From Reyranella sp. (GTDB lineage: Bacteria > Pseudomonadota > Alphaproteobacteria > Reyranellales > Reyranellaceae), in the NCBI RefSeq assembly GCF_017305915.1, contig NZ_JAFKJN010000005.1:1-64000 (forward strand): 64,000 nucleotides of DNA, read 5' to 3'. Below are positions 16,912 to 26,399 of the stretch, one piece after another (positions within the stretch are counted from its first letter, which is position 1; the number at the start of each line of letters is the position of its first letter). The notes beneath the pieces were generated by a model, which ran no database searches, was not told the DNA's origin, and was given only the letters and a program-made list of their open reading frames with translations. The position numbers and the translations under genes are program-made.

Positions 16912-18113
16912 GGTAGCCCTCCTGTCGAAAGCGGATTGAGCGGCGGAAGGGCAGTTGTCAATCGATGGTGCGTTTGGCGGAGGCCGGCGACGCCCCGCAG
17001 CAGCGCCCGGCTGCGCGCCGGCGTCCACGGCGCCCCGGCGAACAGCGCCTCCTCCAGCGCCTCGGCCAGCGCGCCGCCCTCGACCGCCCGCGATGCACGG
17101 CGGCGCCAGACGGTGAAAGCGCTGTAAACGGCAGGCAGGTCGCCCGTCCGGCAGGCGTCGGCGAGATCGCGATAGGCCTTCGGCTCGGACACCAGCCAGC
17201 GGTCGCGGCGGGCGTCGTACCACCGCCGGACCCCAGGCTCGATCCGCCGCTCGACGGCCAGCAAGACCAGCAGCGCCAGCATCGGCAGGAGGAATAGCCA
17301 GGGATCGGGCGGTGCCGGCGGCGCTGCAACCTCGACGGTGACGGCCGGCAGCGTCGGCGTCTCGAGCCGCCGCGCCCCGAGGTCCCACCAGAGCTGAGCC
17401 AGCCCGGCCAGGGTGAACCGGCCGCCGGCCTCGAAGACGTAGGTCGCCCTGTCGATGCGCCGGCCGGTCACCGCGCCGCGATCCTGCCGGTCCTCGCTCT
17501 GCGGCGGGTCGACATAGACCCGCACGCCCTGCGGCGCGGCAAAGACGAGCGCGGGCATTGCCATCGCCGGCACGTCGTCGGCCTCGCGCGTCACGATGCG
17601 CACCAGCGCATCGCCCGCCTTGAAAGGGCCCTTCGGCGCAGGGCTCCATTGCTCCGACAAGGTGGCGTGCGCGGTTGCGATCAAGGGCTGCGTGGCATCG
17701 ACGCCGGGCGGCACGGCTATTTCGACCGACGCGGTCGGGCCGGTTGCCGTGCCCGTCACGGTGCCGTCGCGATCGAGCAGGCTGACCTGGGGGGCCGGCA
17801 CCTCGAGCCTGCCGCCGCGGCGGGCGTAGAGCGCGAACTCGAAGCGCTGGCCGGTGTAGGACGCGCCGTCGATCCGGTCGGACATGGTCGTGGCCTGGCT
17901 CTCGAAGCGCAGGATCTGGGCACCGGCGATCTCGGGAAGGACGACCCGCGGCGGCCGCGTCATCTCGCCGGCGAACAGCACGTCGACATAGACGGCGACC
18001 CGCTGGCCGATAAAGCCGTTTTCCGGTTTGACGCTGGTCCGCACGACCACCGGCTGTTGCGCGAAAACCGGCGCGGCGAGCAGCAGCGCCAGCAGAGCGA
18101 GGACGGCCCTCAC
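16908..18113 (-). CDS. BatD-like (Aerotolerance BatD/oxygen tolerance) membrane protein
   Basis: 401 residues. A signal (VRAVLALLALLLAAPVFAQQ) precedes a periplasmic beta-sandwich region: VVVRTSVKPENGFIGQRVAV, YVDVLFAGEMTRPPRVVLPE, RFEFALYARRGGRLEVPAPQ, VYVDPPQSEDRQDRGAVTGR. One transmembrane helix follows (WLFLLPMLALLVLLAVE), then a cytoplasmic helical tail of about 110 residues. This is the BatD layout seen next to BatA/BatB. The start is a GTG that overlaps the TPR gene's TGA. It overlaps DUF2252 downstream. Confidence 0.78.
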   Translation of the reverse strand: MRAVLALLALLLAAPVFAQQPVVVRTSVKPENGFIGQRVAVYVDVLFAGEMTRPPRVVLPEIAGAQILRFESQATTMSDRIDGASYTGQRFEFALYARRGGRLEVPAPQVSLLDRDGTVTGTATGPTASVEIAVPPGVDATQPLIATAHATLSEQWSPAPKGPFKAGDALVRIVTREADDVPAMAMPALVFAAPQGVRVYVDPPQSEDRQDRGAVTGRRIDRATYVFEAGGRFTLAGLAQLWWDLGARRLETPTLPAVTVEVAAPPAPPDPWLFLLPMLALLVLLAVERRIEPGVRRWYDARRDRWLVSEPKAYRDLADACRTGDLPAVYSAFTVWRRRASRAVEGGALAEALEEALFAGAPWTPARSRALLRGVAGLRQTHHRLTTALPPLNPLSTGGLP

Positions 18114-18676
18114 GGCTTTTGCTCGAGCTGGAACAAAAAGCGCGAGCGCAGGAACTCGGCCGGCCGCGGCTCGATGCGCTTCAGCCACAGCGCGCGCACC
18201 GACTGGTCGGACATGGCGCCCTCGGTCCGCGTGTCCTGTCCGCCGCTCTTCTTGTCCTTGTCGTAGACGATCTGATCGGCGCCCTCGCGCTGGTCGCCGG
18301 CGTCGCTGCCGCTCTTGTTGATCTTCGCTCCGCGCGCCGCGGCGAGCGCGCGATTGGCCATCGCATCCGCCCAGCCCGGCCGCAGGGCCAGCGCCTGGTC
18401 GAGGCGCTGGATCGCTTCGTCGTACTTGCCGAGCATGATCAGCGCCGTGCCCTGGTCGTAGGCGGCATCGGCGATGTCGATCCCGCCGAAGGTCTCGGCG
18501 GCAGCCTTGAAGTCGCCGGCGCGGAACTGCGCCACGCCGCGGCGCATCGGATCGGCGAACTCGGCGGCGGCCTCGGCGTAGCGGCCGGCCGCCATCAGGC
18601 GCTGGCCGCGCTGGTCGGGCGTCGACCACACGTCCTGCCAGCCGATCAGCAGGAACAGGAGCGCCAGCCGCTTCAT
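18110..18676 (-). CDS. TPR-containing BatC-like exported protein
   Basis: 188 residues with an N-terminal signal (MKRLALLFLLIGWQDVWSTP). TPR-type helices: GQRLMAAGRYAEAAAEFADP, GVAQFRAGDFKAAAETFGGI, GTALIMLGKYDEAIQRLDQA and LALRPGWADAMANRALAAAR. A charged low-complexity spacer follows, then the C-terminal block SVRALWLKRIEPRPAEFLRS, RFLFQLEQ, typical of BatC/BatB-associated TPR proteins. It likely acts as an adaptor for the VWA proteins at the membrane. Overlaps both neighbours by four bases. Confidence 0.8.
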   Translation of the reverse strand: MKRLALLFLLIGWQDVWSTPDQRGQRLMAAGRYAEAAAEFADPMRRGVAQFRAGDFKAAAETFGGIDIADAAYDQGTALIMLGKYDEAIQRLDQALALRPGWADAMANRALAAARGAKINKSGSDAGDQREGADQIVYDKDKKSGGQDTRTEGAMSDQSVRALWLKRIEPRPAEFLRSRFLFQLEQKP

Positions 18677-19539
18677 GCCAGCACCCAGCCGCGGCGGAAC
18701 CAGCCGATCGCCAGCAGTGCCAGCAGCGGCGTCAGCCAGTAGCCCGCCTCCTGCCAGCGCTCGCCCTCGCCCGGCGCCGCCGGCGGAGCGCCAGCCGTCG
18801 CGAAACGTCGCGACAGCGCCTTGATGTCGGCATCGTCGACGGTGACGCGCACGATGCGCTGGTCGACGACCGGCAAGGGCGTCGGCTCGGGCAGCATGGC
18901 AAGCAGGGTGAACGGCGCATCGAACGCCTGCCCCGGCGCCACCGCGTCGGCGACGACCAGGATCGAGCCGCCCTGCCCGCCCTCCTTCAGGATGCGGCCG
19001 GCGAGCGCCACCGCTTCGTCCAGCCGGTCGCCTTCGCGCGGCATGATCGCCGGCGACAGCGCATGCGCCAGATCGAGCACGATGCCGCGATCCTGGGTCG
19101 GCGGCAGCACCAGATGGGCCGAGCCCGAATAGGCGATCAGCCCGGCCGGCATGCCGTCATGTGCCTTCAGGAGATCGGCGATCTTCTGCCGCGCGCGGTC
19201 GAGGCGGCTTGGCGCCAGGTCACCGGTGGTCATCGACGGCGTAACCTTGAGCACGATCATCAGTGGCCGCTCGGCATCGGCGAAGGGCGACGGCTCGCGC
19301 TGCCACGCCGGCCCCGCGATCGCCAGCGCGCCGACGATCCAGCCGACCAGCAGCAGGTCGTGCGGCGCGATCCGCCAGCGCGAGGAACCGCCGACCACCA
19401 GCAGCTTGAGCAGGTCGGGCTCGATCACCCGCGCCCAGCGGCGCGTGGTGTCCGAGGCGCGGCGGCTCGCCAGCCACAGCAGCAGCGCCGGCACGATCAG
19501 CGCCAGCGCCCACGGCCGCAGGAAATGGAGCTCGCTCAT
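18673..19539 (-). CDS. BatB-like VWA-domain membrane protein with degenerate MIDAS
   Basis: 288 residues. TM helices at about 8-23 (FLRPWALALIVPALLLWLAS) and 50-68 flank a VWA domain that ends in a C-terminal helix (LTPLLALLAIGWF). The expected metal-ion site 'D-x-S-x-S' is read as VLKVTPSMTTGD, so the first aspartate is lysine and metal coordination is probably lost. Otherwise VWA landmarks remain (MPAGLIAYSGSAHLVLPPTQ, GGSILVVADAV). The ATG at 19539 overlaps the BatA stop. A structural or regulatory partner of BatA is inferred. Confidence 0.8.
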   Translation of the reverse strand: MSELHFLRPWALALIVPALLLWLASRRASDTTRRWARVIEPDLLKLLVVGGSSRWRIAPHDLLLVGWIVGALAIAGPAWQREPSPFADAERPLMIVLKVTPSMTTGDLAPSRLDRARQKIADLLKAHDGMPAGLIAYSGSAHLVLPPTQDRGIVLDLAHALSPAIMPREGDRLDEAVALAGRILKEGGQGGSILVVADAVAPGQAFDAPFTLLAMLPEPTPLPVVDQRIVRVTVDDADIKALSRRFATAGAPPAAPGEGERWQEAGYWLTPLLALLAIGWFRRGWVLA

Positions 19540-20501
19540 GCCCGCCGGACCTTCGGCAGCTCTATCAGCATCGCCAGCAGCACGGCGACCAGCAGCGGCA
19601 GCCAGAAGAAGTCCGTCTTCGGCCGGAAGCTCACCGTGTCGACCTTGCGCGTCTCGATCCGGTCGAGCCGGGTGTAGATGTCCGCGAGCTGGGCGCGATC
19701 CATCGCACGGTAGAAGCCGCCGCCGGTCGCCTGCGCCACGTCGCGCAGCGCGGCTTCGTCGAGCTTGTCCTCGCCGGCCGCGGCGGGATCGCCGACGGCG
19801 ATGGTGTGGATGGTGATCTTGTGGTCGTGCGCCACGCGCGCGGCATCGGAAGGCGGCACCTTGCTCGCGGTGTCGTTGCCGTCGGTCAGGGCGATGATGG
19901 TGCGGGCGGGCACGGTCGAGCGCGCGAACAGGTTGACGCCGAGGCCGATGGCATCGCCCAGCGCGGTGCGCGGGCCCGCCATGCCGACCTGCATCTCCTG
20001 CACCAATTGGCGGCAGAGCTTCAGGTCGGTGGTGAACGGCACCAGGCTGTAGGGCGCGTCGCCGAACACCACGACGCCGACCCGGTCGCCTTCGCGCCTG
20101 GCGAGGAACTCGTCGAGCACCTGCTTCACCGCGGTCAGGCGGTCGACCTGCTGGCCAGCGGGATCGGTGAAGTCCTTTGTGTCCATCGAGCCCGAGAGAT
20201 CGACCAGCAGCAGCAGATCGCGCGCCGGCTTGTCCTTGTGCAGCGGCGGCTCGATCCATTGCGGCCGCATCAGCGCGCCGAGGATCAGCAGCCAGGCGAG
20301 CGCCAAGGCGATCGAGCGCCAGACGCCGCGGCGGCCGACCACGATGCCGGGCCGCGGCTCTAGCCCGGTGAGCGCGACCAGGCCGGCGAAGAACGGCACC
20401 CGCACGCCGCGCCGGCTCTGCGCATAGGGCGGCACGAAGCGCCAGACCAGCCACGGCAAGGGCAGCAGCAGGGCGAGCCAGGGGTGCGCGAAGGTCAGCA
20501 T
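19536..20501 (-). CDS. BatA-like VWA-domain membrane protein
   Basis: 321 residues. N-terminal hydrophobic segments (LTFAHPWLALLLPLPWLVW and a second near 62-78), then a von Willebrand factor A domain with an intact MIDAS: LLLLVDLSGSMDTKDF (D101-x-S103-x-S105), the later Thr in GPRTALGDAIG and the Asp in IIALTDGNDT. A C-terminal helix (FFWLPLLVAVLLAMLIE) anchors it, so the VWA domain faces the periplasm. It belongs to the MoxR-associated VWA proteins. It overlaps DUF4381 by 7 bases and BatB by 4. Confidence 0.88.
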   Translation of the reverse strand: MLTFAHPWLALLLPLPWLVWRFVPPYAQSRRGVRVPFFAGLVALTGLEPRPGIVVGRRGVWRSIALALAWLLILGALMRPQWIEPPLHKDKPARDLLLLVDLSGSMDTKDFTDPAGQQVDRLTAVKQVLDEFLARREGDRVGVVVFGDAPYSLVPFTTDLKLCRQLVQEMQVGMAGPRTALGDAIGLGVNLFARSTVPARTIIALTDGNDTASKVPPSDAARVAHDHKITIHTIAVGDPAAAGEDKLDEAALRDVAQATGGGFYRAMDRAQLADIYTRLDRIETRKVDTVSFRPKTDFFWLPLLVAVLLAMLIELPKVRRA

Positions 20502-20917
20502 CGATGACGCTCGATCCAGCGCCGCGCCTGGGCGACCGCGGCATCGCGATCGCCGCGGCCGCCGTAGGTCATCTCAAGCAGCGCGGTGTTCGCGAACGCC
20601 GTGCCGCCGGTGCGGTCGAGGAAGGCGAGCCACGCCGCGCCGCTCAGCGACGCCACCTGCTCGCGCGGGAACGCCGCCAGTGCCGCGCGCTTCAGGATTG
20701 TGGAGATGTCGGCGCCCTCCGCCGTTGTCAGCGCGCGCAGGGCCTCGCGCCGATAGGCGTTGCGTCGCCGGTGACGGGCGGCAGCGGCCACCGCGACGCC
20801 GGCCGCGACGGCGCAGACCGCCCCGACCGCCCACCAGCCCGGCGCCGGCGGCCAGAACGACACGTCGGGCGGCACGACGATGTCGCGCAGGTTGGAAAGG
20901 TCGGTCGGGTCGCTCAT
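20495..20917 (-). CDS. DUF4381 membrane protein
   Basis: 140 residues of DUF4381, almost always found in MoxR/VWA operons. It begins MSDPTDLSNLRDIVVPPDVS, FWPPAPGWW, followed by one TM helix (VGAVCAVAAGVAVAAAA) and a cytoplasmic helical domain (REALRALTTAEGADISTILK, FPREQVASLSGAAWLAFLDR). Function unknown. Overlaps DUF58 (ATGA) and BatA. Confidence 0.87.
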   Translation of the reverse strand: MSDPTDLSNLRDIVVPPDVSFWPPAPGWWAVGAVCAVAAGVAVAAAARHRRRNAYRREALRALTTAEGADISTILKRAALAAFPREQVASLSGAAWLAFLDRTGGTAFANTALLEMTYGGRGDRDAAVAQARRWIERHRC

Positions 20918-21840
20918 GCCGCCGGCCTCATCCGGCGGCCGATCAGGGCCCGCAGTTGCTGCGCCGGATCGAGATCGGTGCGGATCGGCAGCACCGGGAT
21001 GGCGCGCTGCAACGCCGCCCGCTCGATGCGAGCGCGGCCCTCGACGAAGCCCGCCGCGAAGCGGCGGCGCAGGTCGGCGGCCGAGAGATCGACCTCGATC
21101 TGGCGGTCGCCCTCGGCCAGCACGGCGCGGCCGATGTCGGGCAGGTCGGCCTCCAGCGGGTCGTAGACGAAGATCGCGATCAGGTCGTTGTGCGCGGCGA
21201 GCCCGGTGGCGAGCTTCATGGTCTCCGGCGTCTGCCCGGAGCCGTCGGAGATCAGCACGACCAGGCAGTCGTGCTTGGCATAGCGCGACGCGCGGCGCAG
21301 CGCCTCGTCGTACAGGCCGGCATCCGGCGGATGCGGCACATCGGCCTTGAGCGCGTTGTTGTGCCGGACCAGCGCGCCCAGCAGGCGGCGGACGCCGGCC
21401 TGGCGCGCCTGCGGCTCGATCTCGTCGATTCCCTGCTCGGAGTAGACGATGCCGCCCACCCGGTCGCCGAGCGAGGCGACGCGGAATGCCGCGAGAGCCG
21501 CGACCTCGGCCGCGACCACCGACTTGGTGGCGCGTTTGCTGCCGAAGAACATCGATACCCGCTGGTCGACCAGCAGCAGGACCGGCCGGTCGCGTTCCTC
21601 GCGATAGACGCGCACGTAAGGCGTGCCGAGCCGCGCCGTCGCCGCCCAGTCGATGGTGCGGGTGTCGTCGCCTTCGTAGTAGTGCCGCAGCTCGTCGAAA
21701 TCGAGGCCGCGGCCGCGCAGCCGCGAGGCGTGCCGGCCGGTCAGCAGCGAATGCACCGGCTGGCGCGGCAGGAAGCTGAAGCCCCGGGCGCGATGGTCGA
21801 GCTTCAGTAGGTCGTCGAGCGTGACCCAGGCGCGCGCCAT
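20914..21840 (-). CDS. DUF58 protein
   Basis: 308 residues. DUF58 proteins are VWA-like partners of MoxR ATPases. The core block is present: RGRGLDFDELRHYYEGDDTR, TIDWAATARLGTPYVRVYRE, ERDRPVLLLVDQRVSM. The MIDAS-like site is DQRVSM rather than D-x-S-x-S, so one serine is lost. No TM segments, unlike many DUF58 proteins, so it is likely cytoplasmic with MoxR. The start directly follows the MoxR stop with no gap. Confidence 0.87.
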   Translation of the reverse strand: MARAWVTLDDLLKLDHRARGFSFLPRQPVHSLLTGRHASRLRGRGLDFDELRHYYEGDDTRTIDWAATARLGTPYVRVYREERDRPVLLLVDQRVSMFFGSKRATKSVVAAEVAALAAFRVASLGDRVGGIVYSEQGIDEIEPQARQAGVRRLLGALVRHNNALKADVPHPPDAGLYDEALRRASRYAKHDCLVVLISDGSGQTPETMKLATGLAAHNDLIAIFVYDPLEADLPDIGRAVLAEGDRQIEVDLSAADLRRRFAAGFVEGRARIERAALQRAIPVLPIRTDLDPAQQLRALIGRRMRPAA

Positions 21841-22796
<956 letters not shown>

Positions 22797-22800
<4 letters not shown>

Positions 22801-23159
22801 GTGCAGGTGCCCGAATAGTAGGCCTCGGCGCTGCAGGTCTTGCCGTTGGGCAAGGCGCAGGCCTTGGTGGCGTCATCGTAGCGCCCGCCGGCGATGGCGC
22901 AAAAGCGCGACGCCGGCGTGAGGTAGCAAGTGACCTTCAGCCCAGCCGCCGGGCACTGGCCGCGAAACAATGCCCATTCCTCGCATTGGCGATTGTCCGC
23001 GAAAACACGAACGCCGAGTTGCCCGCCGTCCGGCCGCTGCTCGATCTGCAAACTACCGCCACTCGCCACGCAGCGCTGCGAGGCCGGGTTGGCGAACTGC
23101 GCCTGAGCCCAGGCTCTGGTGCAGCTCGCCAGCCAGATCGCCCCCGCGGGACGGCGCAT
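22797..23159 (-). CDS. DUF333 cysteine-rich exported protein
   Basis: 120 residues. The DUF333 domain (often annotated 'putative hemolysin' without proof) is ANPASQRCVASGGSLQIEQR, LGVRVFADNRQCEEWALFRG, QCP. A second cysteine-rich part follows (VTCYLTPASRFCAIAGGRYD, ACALPNGKTCSAEAYYSGTC). About ten cysteines point to disulfides and a periplasmic location; RRPAGAIWLASCTRAWAQAQ is a short signal-like N-terminus. Its ATG overlaps the sulfatase stop by one base, and its stop overlaps moxR. A soft link between the two modules. Confidence 0.72.
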
Positions 23160-24763
23160 CAGCGCGTCTTGATGGCGGCGTTGACCTTCTCCATGACCTG
23201 ATCGATCGAGAACGAGGCCGGCCGCTGGCGCGGCGGGAAGTCCTTGTAGGTCGCCAGGTAGGCCGCGACCTTGGAGATCGCCGGCAGCATGAGAAACGCG
23301 TGCTCCATCGTCCATCGCTCGTAGTAGGCCGAACCGTCAAAAGCATTCTCGAACGGATCGGTCATCAGGTCGATGATGATCGGTGCGCGGACGGCGGTGG
23401 TCGGCATGCGCCACACGTCCATGCCTTTGGAGAACTGGACGTTGAAGTTGTATTTGAAGCGCTCGTCGCGATAGGCCATCAGATCGCCGTCGTCGCTGAA
23501 ATAGACGAACTCCTTGCGCGGCGACTTGGTCGTCTCGCCCTTCAGCACCGGCAGCTGGTTGTAGCCGTCGAGATGGACCTTGAAGGTCTTGTTGCCGGCC
23601 TGATAGCCCTTGAGCAGCTTGTCCTTGAGGTCGGCGTCGCCGCCGCCCGCCGCCACCAGCGTCGGCAGCCAGTCTTCGGCCGAGAACAGCCCGTCGATGA
23701 TCGTGCCCGGCTTGATGACACCTGGCCAGCGCGCCGCGCATGGCACCCGGACGGCACCTTCCCAGTTGGTGTCCTTCTCCGAACGGAACGGCGAGGCGCC
23801 GCCGTCGGGCCACTGGTTCTTCATGGCGCCGTTGTCGGTCGAATAGATCACCAGCGTGTTGTCGGCGATCTTCTGGTCCTCGAGGAATTTCAGCAGATCG
23901 CCGACCTGGCCGTCATGCTCGACCATGCCGTCGCCCTGGATGCCAAGGCCGGTCTTTCCGTCCGACGCCGGCTTGAGATGGGTGAAGATGTGCATGCGGG
24001 TCGAATTGAACCAGCAGAAGAACGGCTTGCTGGCCTTGACCTGCCGCTCCATGAAGTCCTTGGCCGCGGCGAGGAACTCCTCGTCCACCGTCTCCATGCG
24101 CTTCTTGGTGAGCGGTCCGGTATCCTGGATCTTGCCGTCGGCCGAGGTCTTCAGCACGCCACGCGGGCCGAATTTCTTGCGGAACTCCGGATCCTTCGGA
24201 TAGTCGGGATTCTCCGGCTCCTCCTCTGCATTGAGATGGTAGAGGTTGCCGAAGAACTCGTCGAAGCCGTGCGCGGTCGGCAGGAACTCGTCGCGGTCGC
24301 CGAGATGGTTCTTGCCGAACTGGCCGCACATGTAACCGAGCGGCTTCAGCATCTCGGCGATGGTCGGGTCCTCCTTCTGCAAGCCGACGGTCGCTCCCGG
24401 CAGGCCGACCTTGGTAAGGCCGGTGCGGAACGGACATTGACCGGTAATGAAGGCGGCACGGCCGGCGGTGCAGCTCTGCTGGCCGTAATATTGCGACATG
24501 ATCGCGCCCTCGTTGGCGATGCGATCGATGTTCGGCGTACGGAAGCCCATCATGCCCTTGTTCCAGACCGAGAGGTTCCACAGGCCGATATCGTCGCCGA
24601 AAATGACGAGGATGTTGGGCTTCTTCCCGGACGCCGGCGTTGTCTGTGCCTGGGCTTGCTCCACCGCCCGGTCGAGCCCGACTGCCCCCAGCACCGCAAG
24701 CGATGCACCGGCCAGCATGCGGCGCCGGCCGGCCTTCACTTCCTTCGACTCTTCACTCATCAT
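23159..24763 (-). CDS. Tat-exported sulfatase (arylsulfatase type), copy 1
   Basis: 534 residues. RRRMLAGASLAVLGAVGL is a twin-arginine signal. The type I sulfatase motif QQSCTAGRAAF carries C98, the residue converted to formylglycine (C-x-A-x-R form). Ca2+ ligands appear in LVIFGDDIG and in YSTDNGAMK; FGKNHLGD is a second active-site block. A formylglycine-generating enzyme is encoded just upstream. It closely resembles copy 2 in its middle (HGFDEFFGNLYHLNAEEEPE, FFCWFNSTRMH), indicating duplication. Substrate unknown. Stop overlaps the DUF333 start. Confidence 0.9.
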   Translation of the reverse strand: MMSEESKEVKAGRRRMLAGASLAVLGAVGLDRAVEQAQAQTTPASGKKPNILVIFGDDIGLWNLSVWNKGMMGFRTPNIDRIANEGAIMSQYYGQQSCTAGRAAFITGQCPFRTGLTKVGLPGATVGLQKEDPTIAEMLKPLGYMCGQFGKNHLGDRDEFLPTAHGFDEFFGNLYHLNAEEEPENPDYPKDPEFRKKFGPRGVLKTSADGKIQDTGPLTKKRMETVDEEFLAAAKDFMERQVKASKPFFCWFNSTRMHIFTHLKPASDGKTGLGIQGDGMVEHDGQVGDLLKFLEDQKIADNTLVIYSTDNGAMKNQWPDGGASPFRSEKDTNWEGAVRVPCAARWPGVIKPGTIIDGLFSAEDWLPTLVAAGGGDADLKDKLLKGYQAGNKTFKVHLDGYNQLPVLKGETTKSPRKEFVYFSDDGDLMAYRDERFKYNFNVQFSKGMDVWRMPTTAVRAPIIIDLMTDPFENAFDGSAYYERWTMEHAFLMLPAISKVAAYLATYKDFPPRQRPASFSIDQVMEKVNAAIKTR

Positions 24764-24782
24764 TCCACTCCTTCTTTTGCCT

Positions 24783-26399
24783 TCACCGCGGTTTCAGGCT
24801 CTCCAGGTCCTTGAGACGCTTCATCGCCGCCTGCTGCGCCAGCATGCCATAGTTGATGCTAGCGACGTTGAGCGAGCTGCCGGTCTGGAAGGGAAACTGG
24901 TCGAAGTCGGCGAAGAGCTCCTTGACCTTGCCTCCGACGGGCACGAGCAGCCACATCTGCTGGGCAAAGAACTTCATCGCTTCTCCGCCTTCCTTGAGGC
25001 CCCGCTCGTAGGGATCCATTCGCAGGTTGGTGATGGTAGCCCACGACGGAACCTCGCGCGTCGCCGTCGCGATGTTACCCTCCGACGCGACCGCGAACGA
25101 GACCTTCCAGTCGTTCCAGCGGATGGCGTTCAGGTTGCCGCCCTGGTCGAAGTAGTAGACCACGTCGCGCGGCCCCTGCTTCGCCTCGCCCTTGAAGTAG
25201 GGCAAGAAGTTGTAGCCATCGAGATGGACCTTGAAGGTCTTCGATCCGGCCTGGAAGCCAGCCTTCAGCTTGTCTTTGATGTTCGGCTCGCCCGCCGCCG
25301 CCAGCAGCGTCGGGAACCAGTCCATCAGGGTGATGATGTCGTTGTACTCGGTGCCGGGTTTGATGACGCCCGGCCAGCGCACCATCATCGGGATGCGGAA
25401 GCCGCCTTCCCAGGTCGTGCCCTTCTCGCCATGGAACATGGTCATGGCGCCGTCCGGCCACAGCGCGAGCTCGGCGCCGTTGTCGGTGGTGTAGAGCACG
25501 ATGGTGTTGTCGGCGATCTTGAGGTCGTCGAGCTGCTTCAGGAGCTCGCCCACCATGCCGTCATGCTCGGCCATGCCGTCGGCGTGGATGCCCTTGCCGG
25601 TCTTGCCGACCGAGGCCTGCTTGAGATGCGTGAAGACGTGCATGCGGGTCGAGTTGAACCAGCAGAAGAACGGCTTGTTGGCCTTGACCTGGCGGTCGAT
25701 GAAGTCCTTGGCTCCGGCCAGGAACTCCTCGTCGATCGTCTCCATGCGCTTGGTGTTGAGCGGGCCGGTGTCCTGGATCTTGCCGTCGGCCGAGCACTTG
25801 AGCACGCCGCGCGGGCCGTACGTCTTCCGGAACTCCGGATCCTTGGGATAGAAATAGCCTTCTGGCTCCTCCTCGGCATTGAGATGGTAGAGGTTGCCGA
25901 AGAACTCGTCGAAGCCGTGCCGGGTCGGCAGGTGCTCGTCGTGGTCGCCAAGATGGTTCTTGCCGAACTGCCCGGTGGCGTAGCCCTGGGTCTTGAGCGC
26001 ATCGGCGATGGTCGGCATCCAGTCGGTGATGCCGTGCGGGTCGCCCGGCATGCCGATGGTGAGCAGACCGGTGCGGAACGGCTCCTCGCCCAGGATGAAC
26101 GAGGCGCGGCCGGCGGTGCAGCTCTGCTGGCCGTAGGAATCGGTGAAGATCGCGCCTTCCTTGGCGATGCGGTCGATGTTGGGCGTGCGGTAGCCCATCA
26201 TGCCCATGGTGTAGGCACTGATCTGCGGGATGCCGATGTCGTCGCCGAAGATCACCAGGATGTTCGGCTTCTTGCCGCCGGGCGGCGTCTGCGCCTGCGC
26301 CTGCTGCACGGTTCGCAGGCCGCCCACGACTCCGAGTGTCGCCAGGGCGGTGCCCGCCAAAAGAATACGCCGACGTTCACCGCTGACCTTGTCGCTCAT
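24783..26399 (-). CDS. Tat-exported sulfatase (arylsulfatase type), copy 2
   Basis: 538 residues. RRRILLAGTALATLGVVGGL is a twin-arginine signal. The motif QQSCTAGRASF carries C94 for formylglycine conversion; metal-site segments LVIFGDDIG and YTTDNGAEL and the block FGKNHLGDHDE match copy 1. The C-terminal third diverges from copy 1 (VPSWATITNLRMDPYERGLK, MWLLVPVGGKVKELFADF), suggesting distinct substrates. The ATG at 26399 follows AGGAGAG and overlaps the FGE stop (ATGA). 19 bases separate it from copy 1. Confidence 0.9.
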   Translation of the reverse strand: MSDKVSGERRRILLAGTALATLGVVGGLRTVQQAQAQTPPGGKKPNILVIFGDDIGIPQISAYTMGMMGYRTPNIDRIAKEGAIFTDSYGQQSCTAGRASFILGEEPFRTGLLTIGMPGDPHGITDWMPTIADALKTQGYATGQFGKNHLGDHDEHLPTRHGFDEFFGNLYHLNAEEEPEGYFYPKDPEFRKTYGPRGVLKCSADGKIQDTGPLNTKRMETIDEEFLAGAKDFIDRQVKANKPFFCWFNSTRMHVFTHLKQASVGKTGKGIHADGMAEHDGMVGELLKQLDDLKIADNTIVLYTTDNGAELALWPDGAMTMFHGEKGTTWEGGFRIPMMVRWPGVIKPGTEYNDIITLMDWFPTLLAAAGEPNIKDKLKAGFQAGSKTFKVHLDGYNFLPYFKGEAKQGPRDVVYYFDQGGNLNAIRWNDWKVSFAVASEGNIATATREVPSWATITNLRMDPYERGLKEGGEAMKFFAQQMWLLVPVGGKVKELFADFDQFPFQTGSSLNVASINYGMLAQQAAMKRLKDLESLKPR

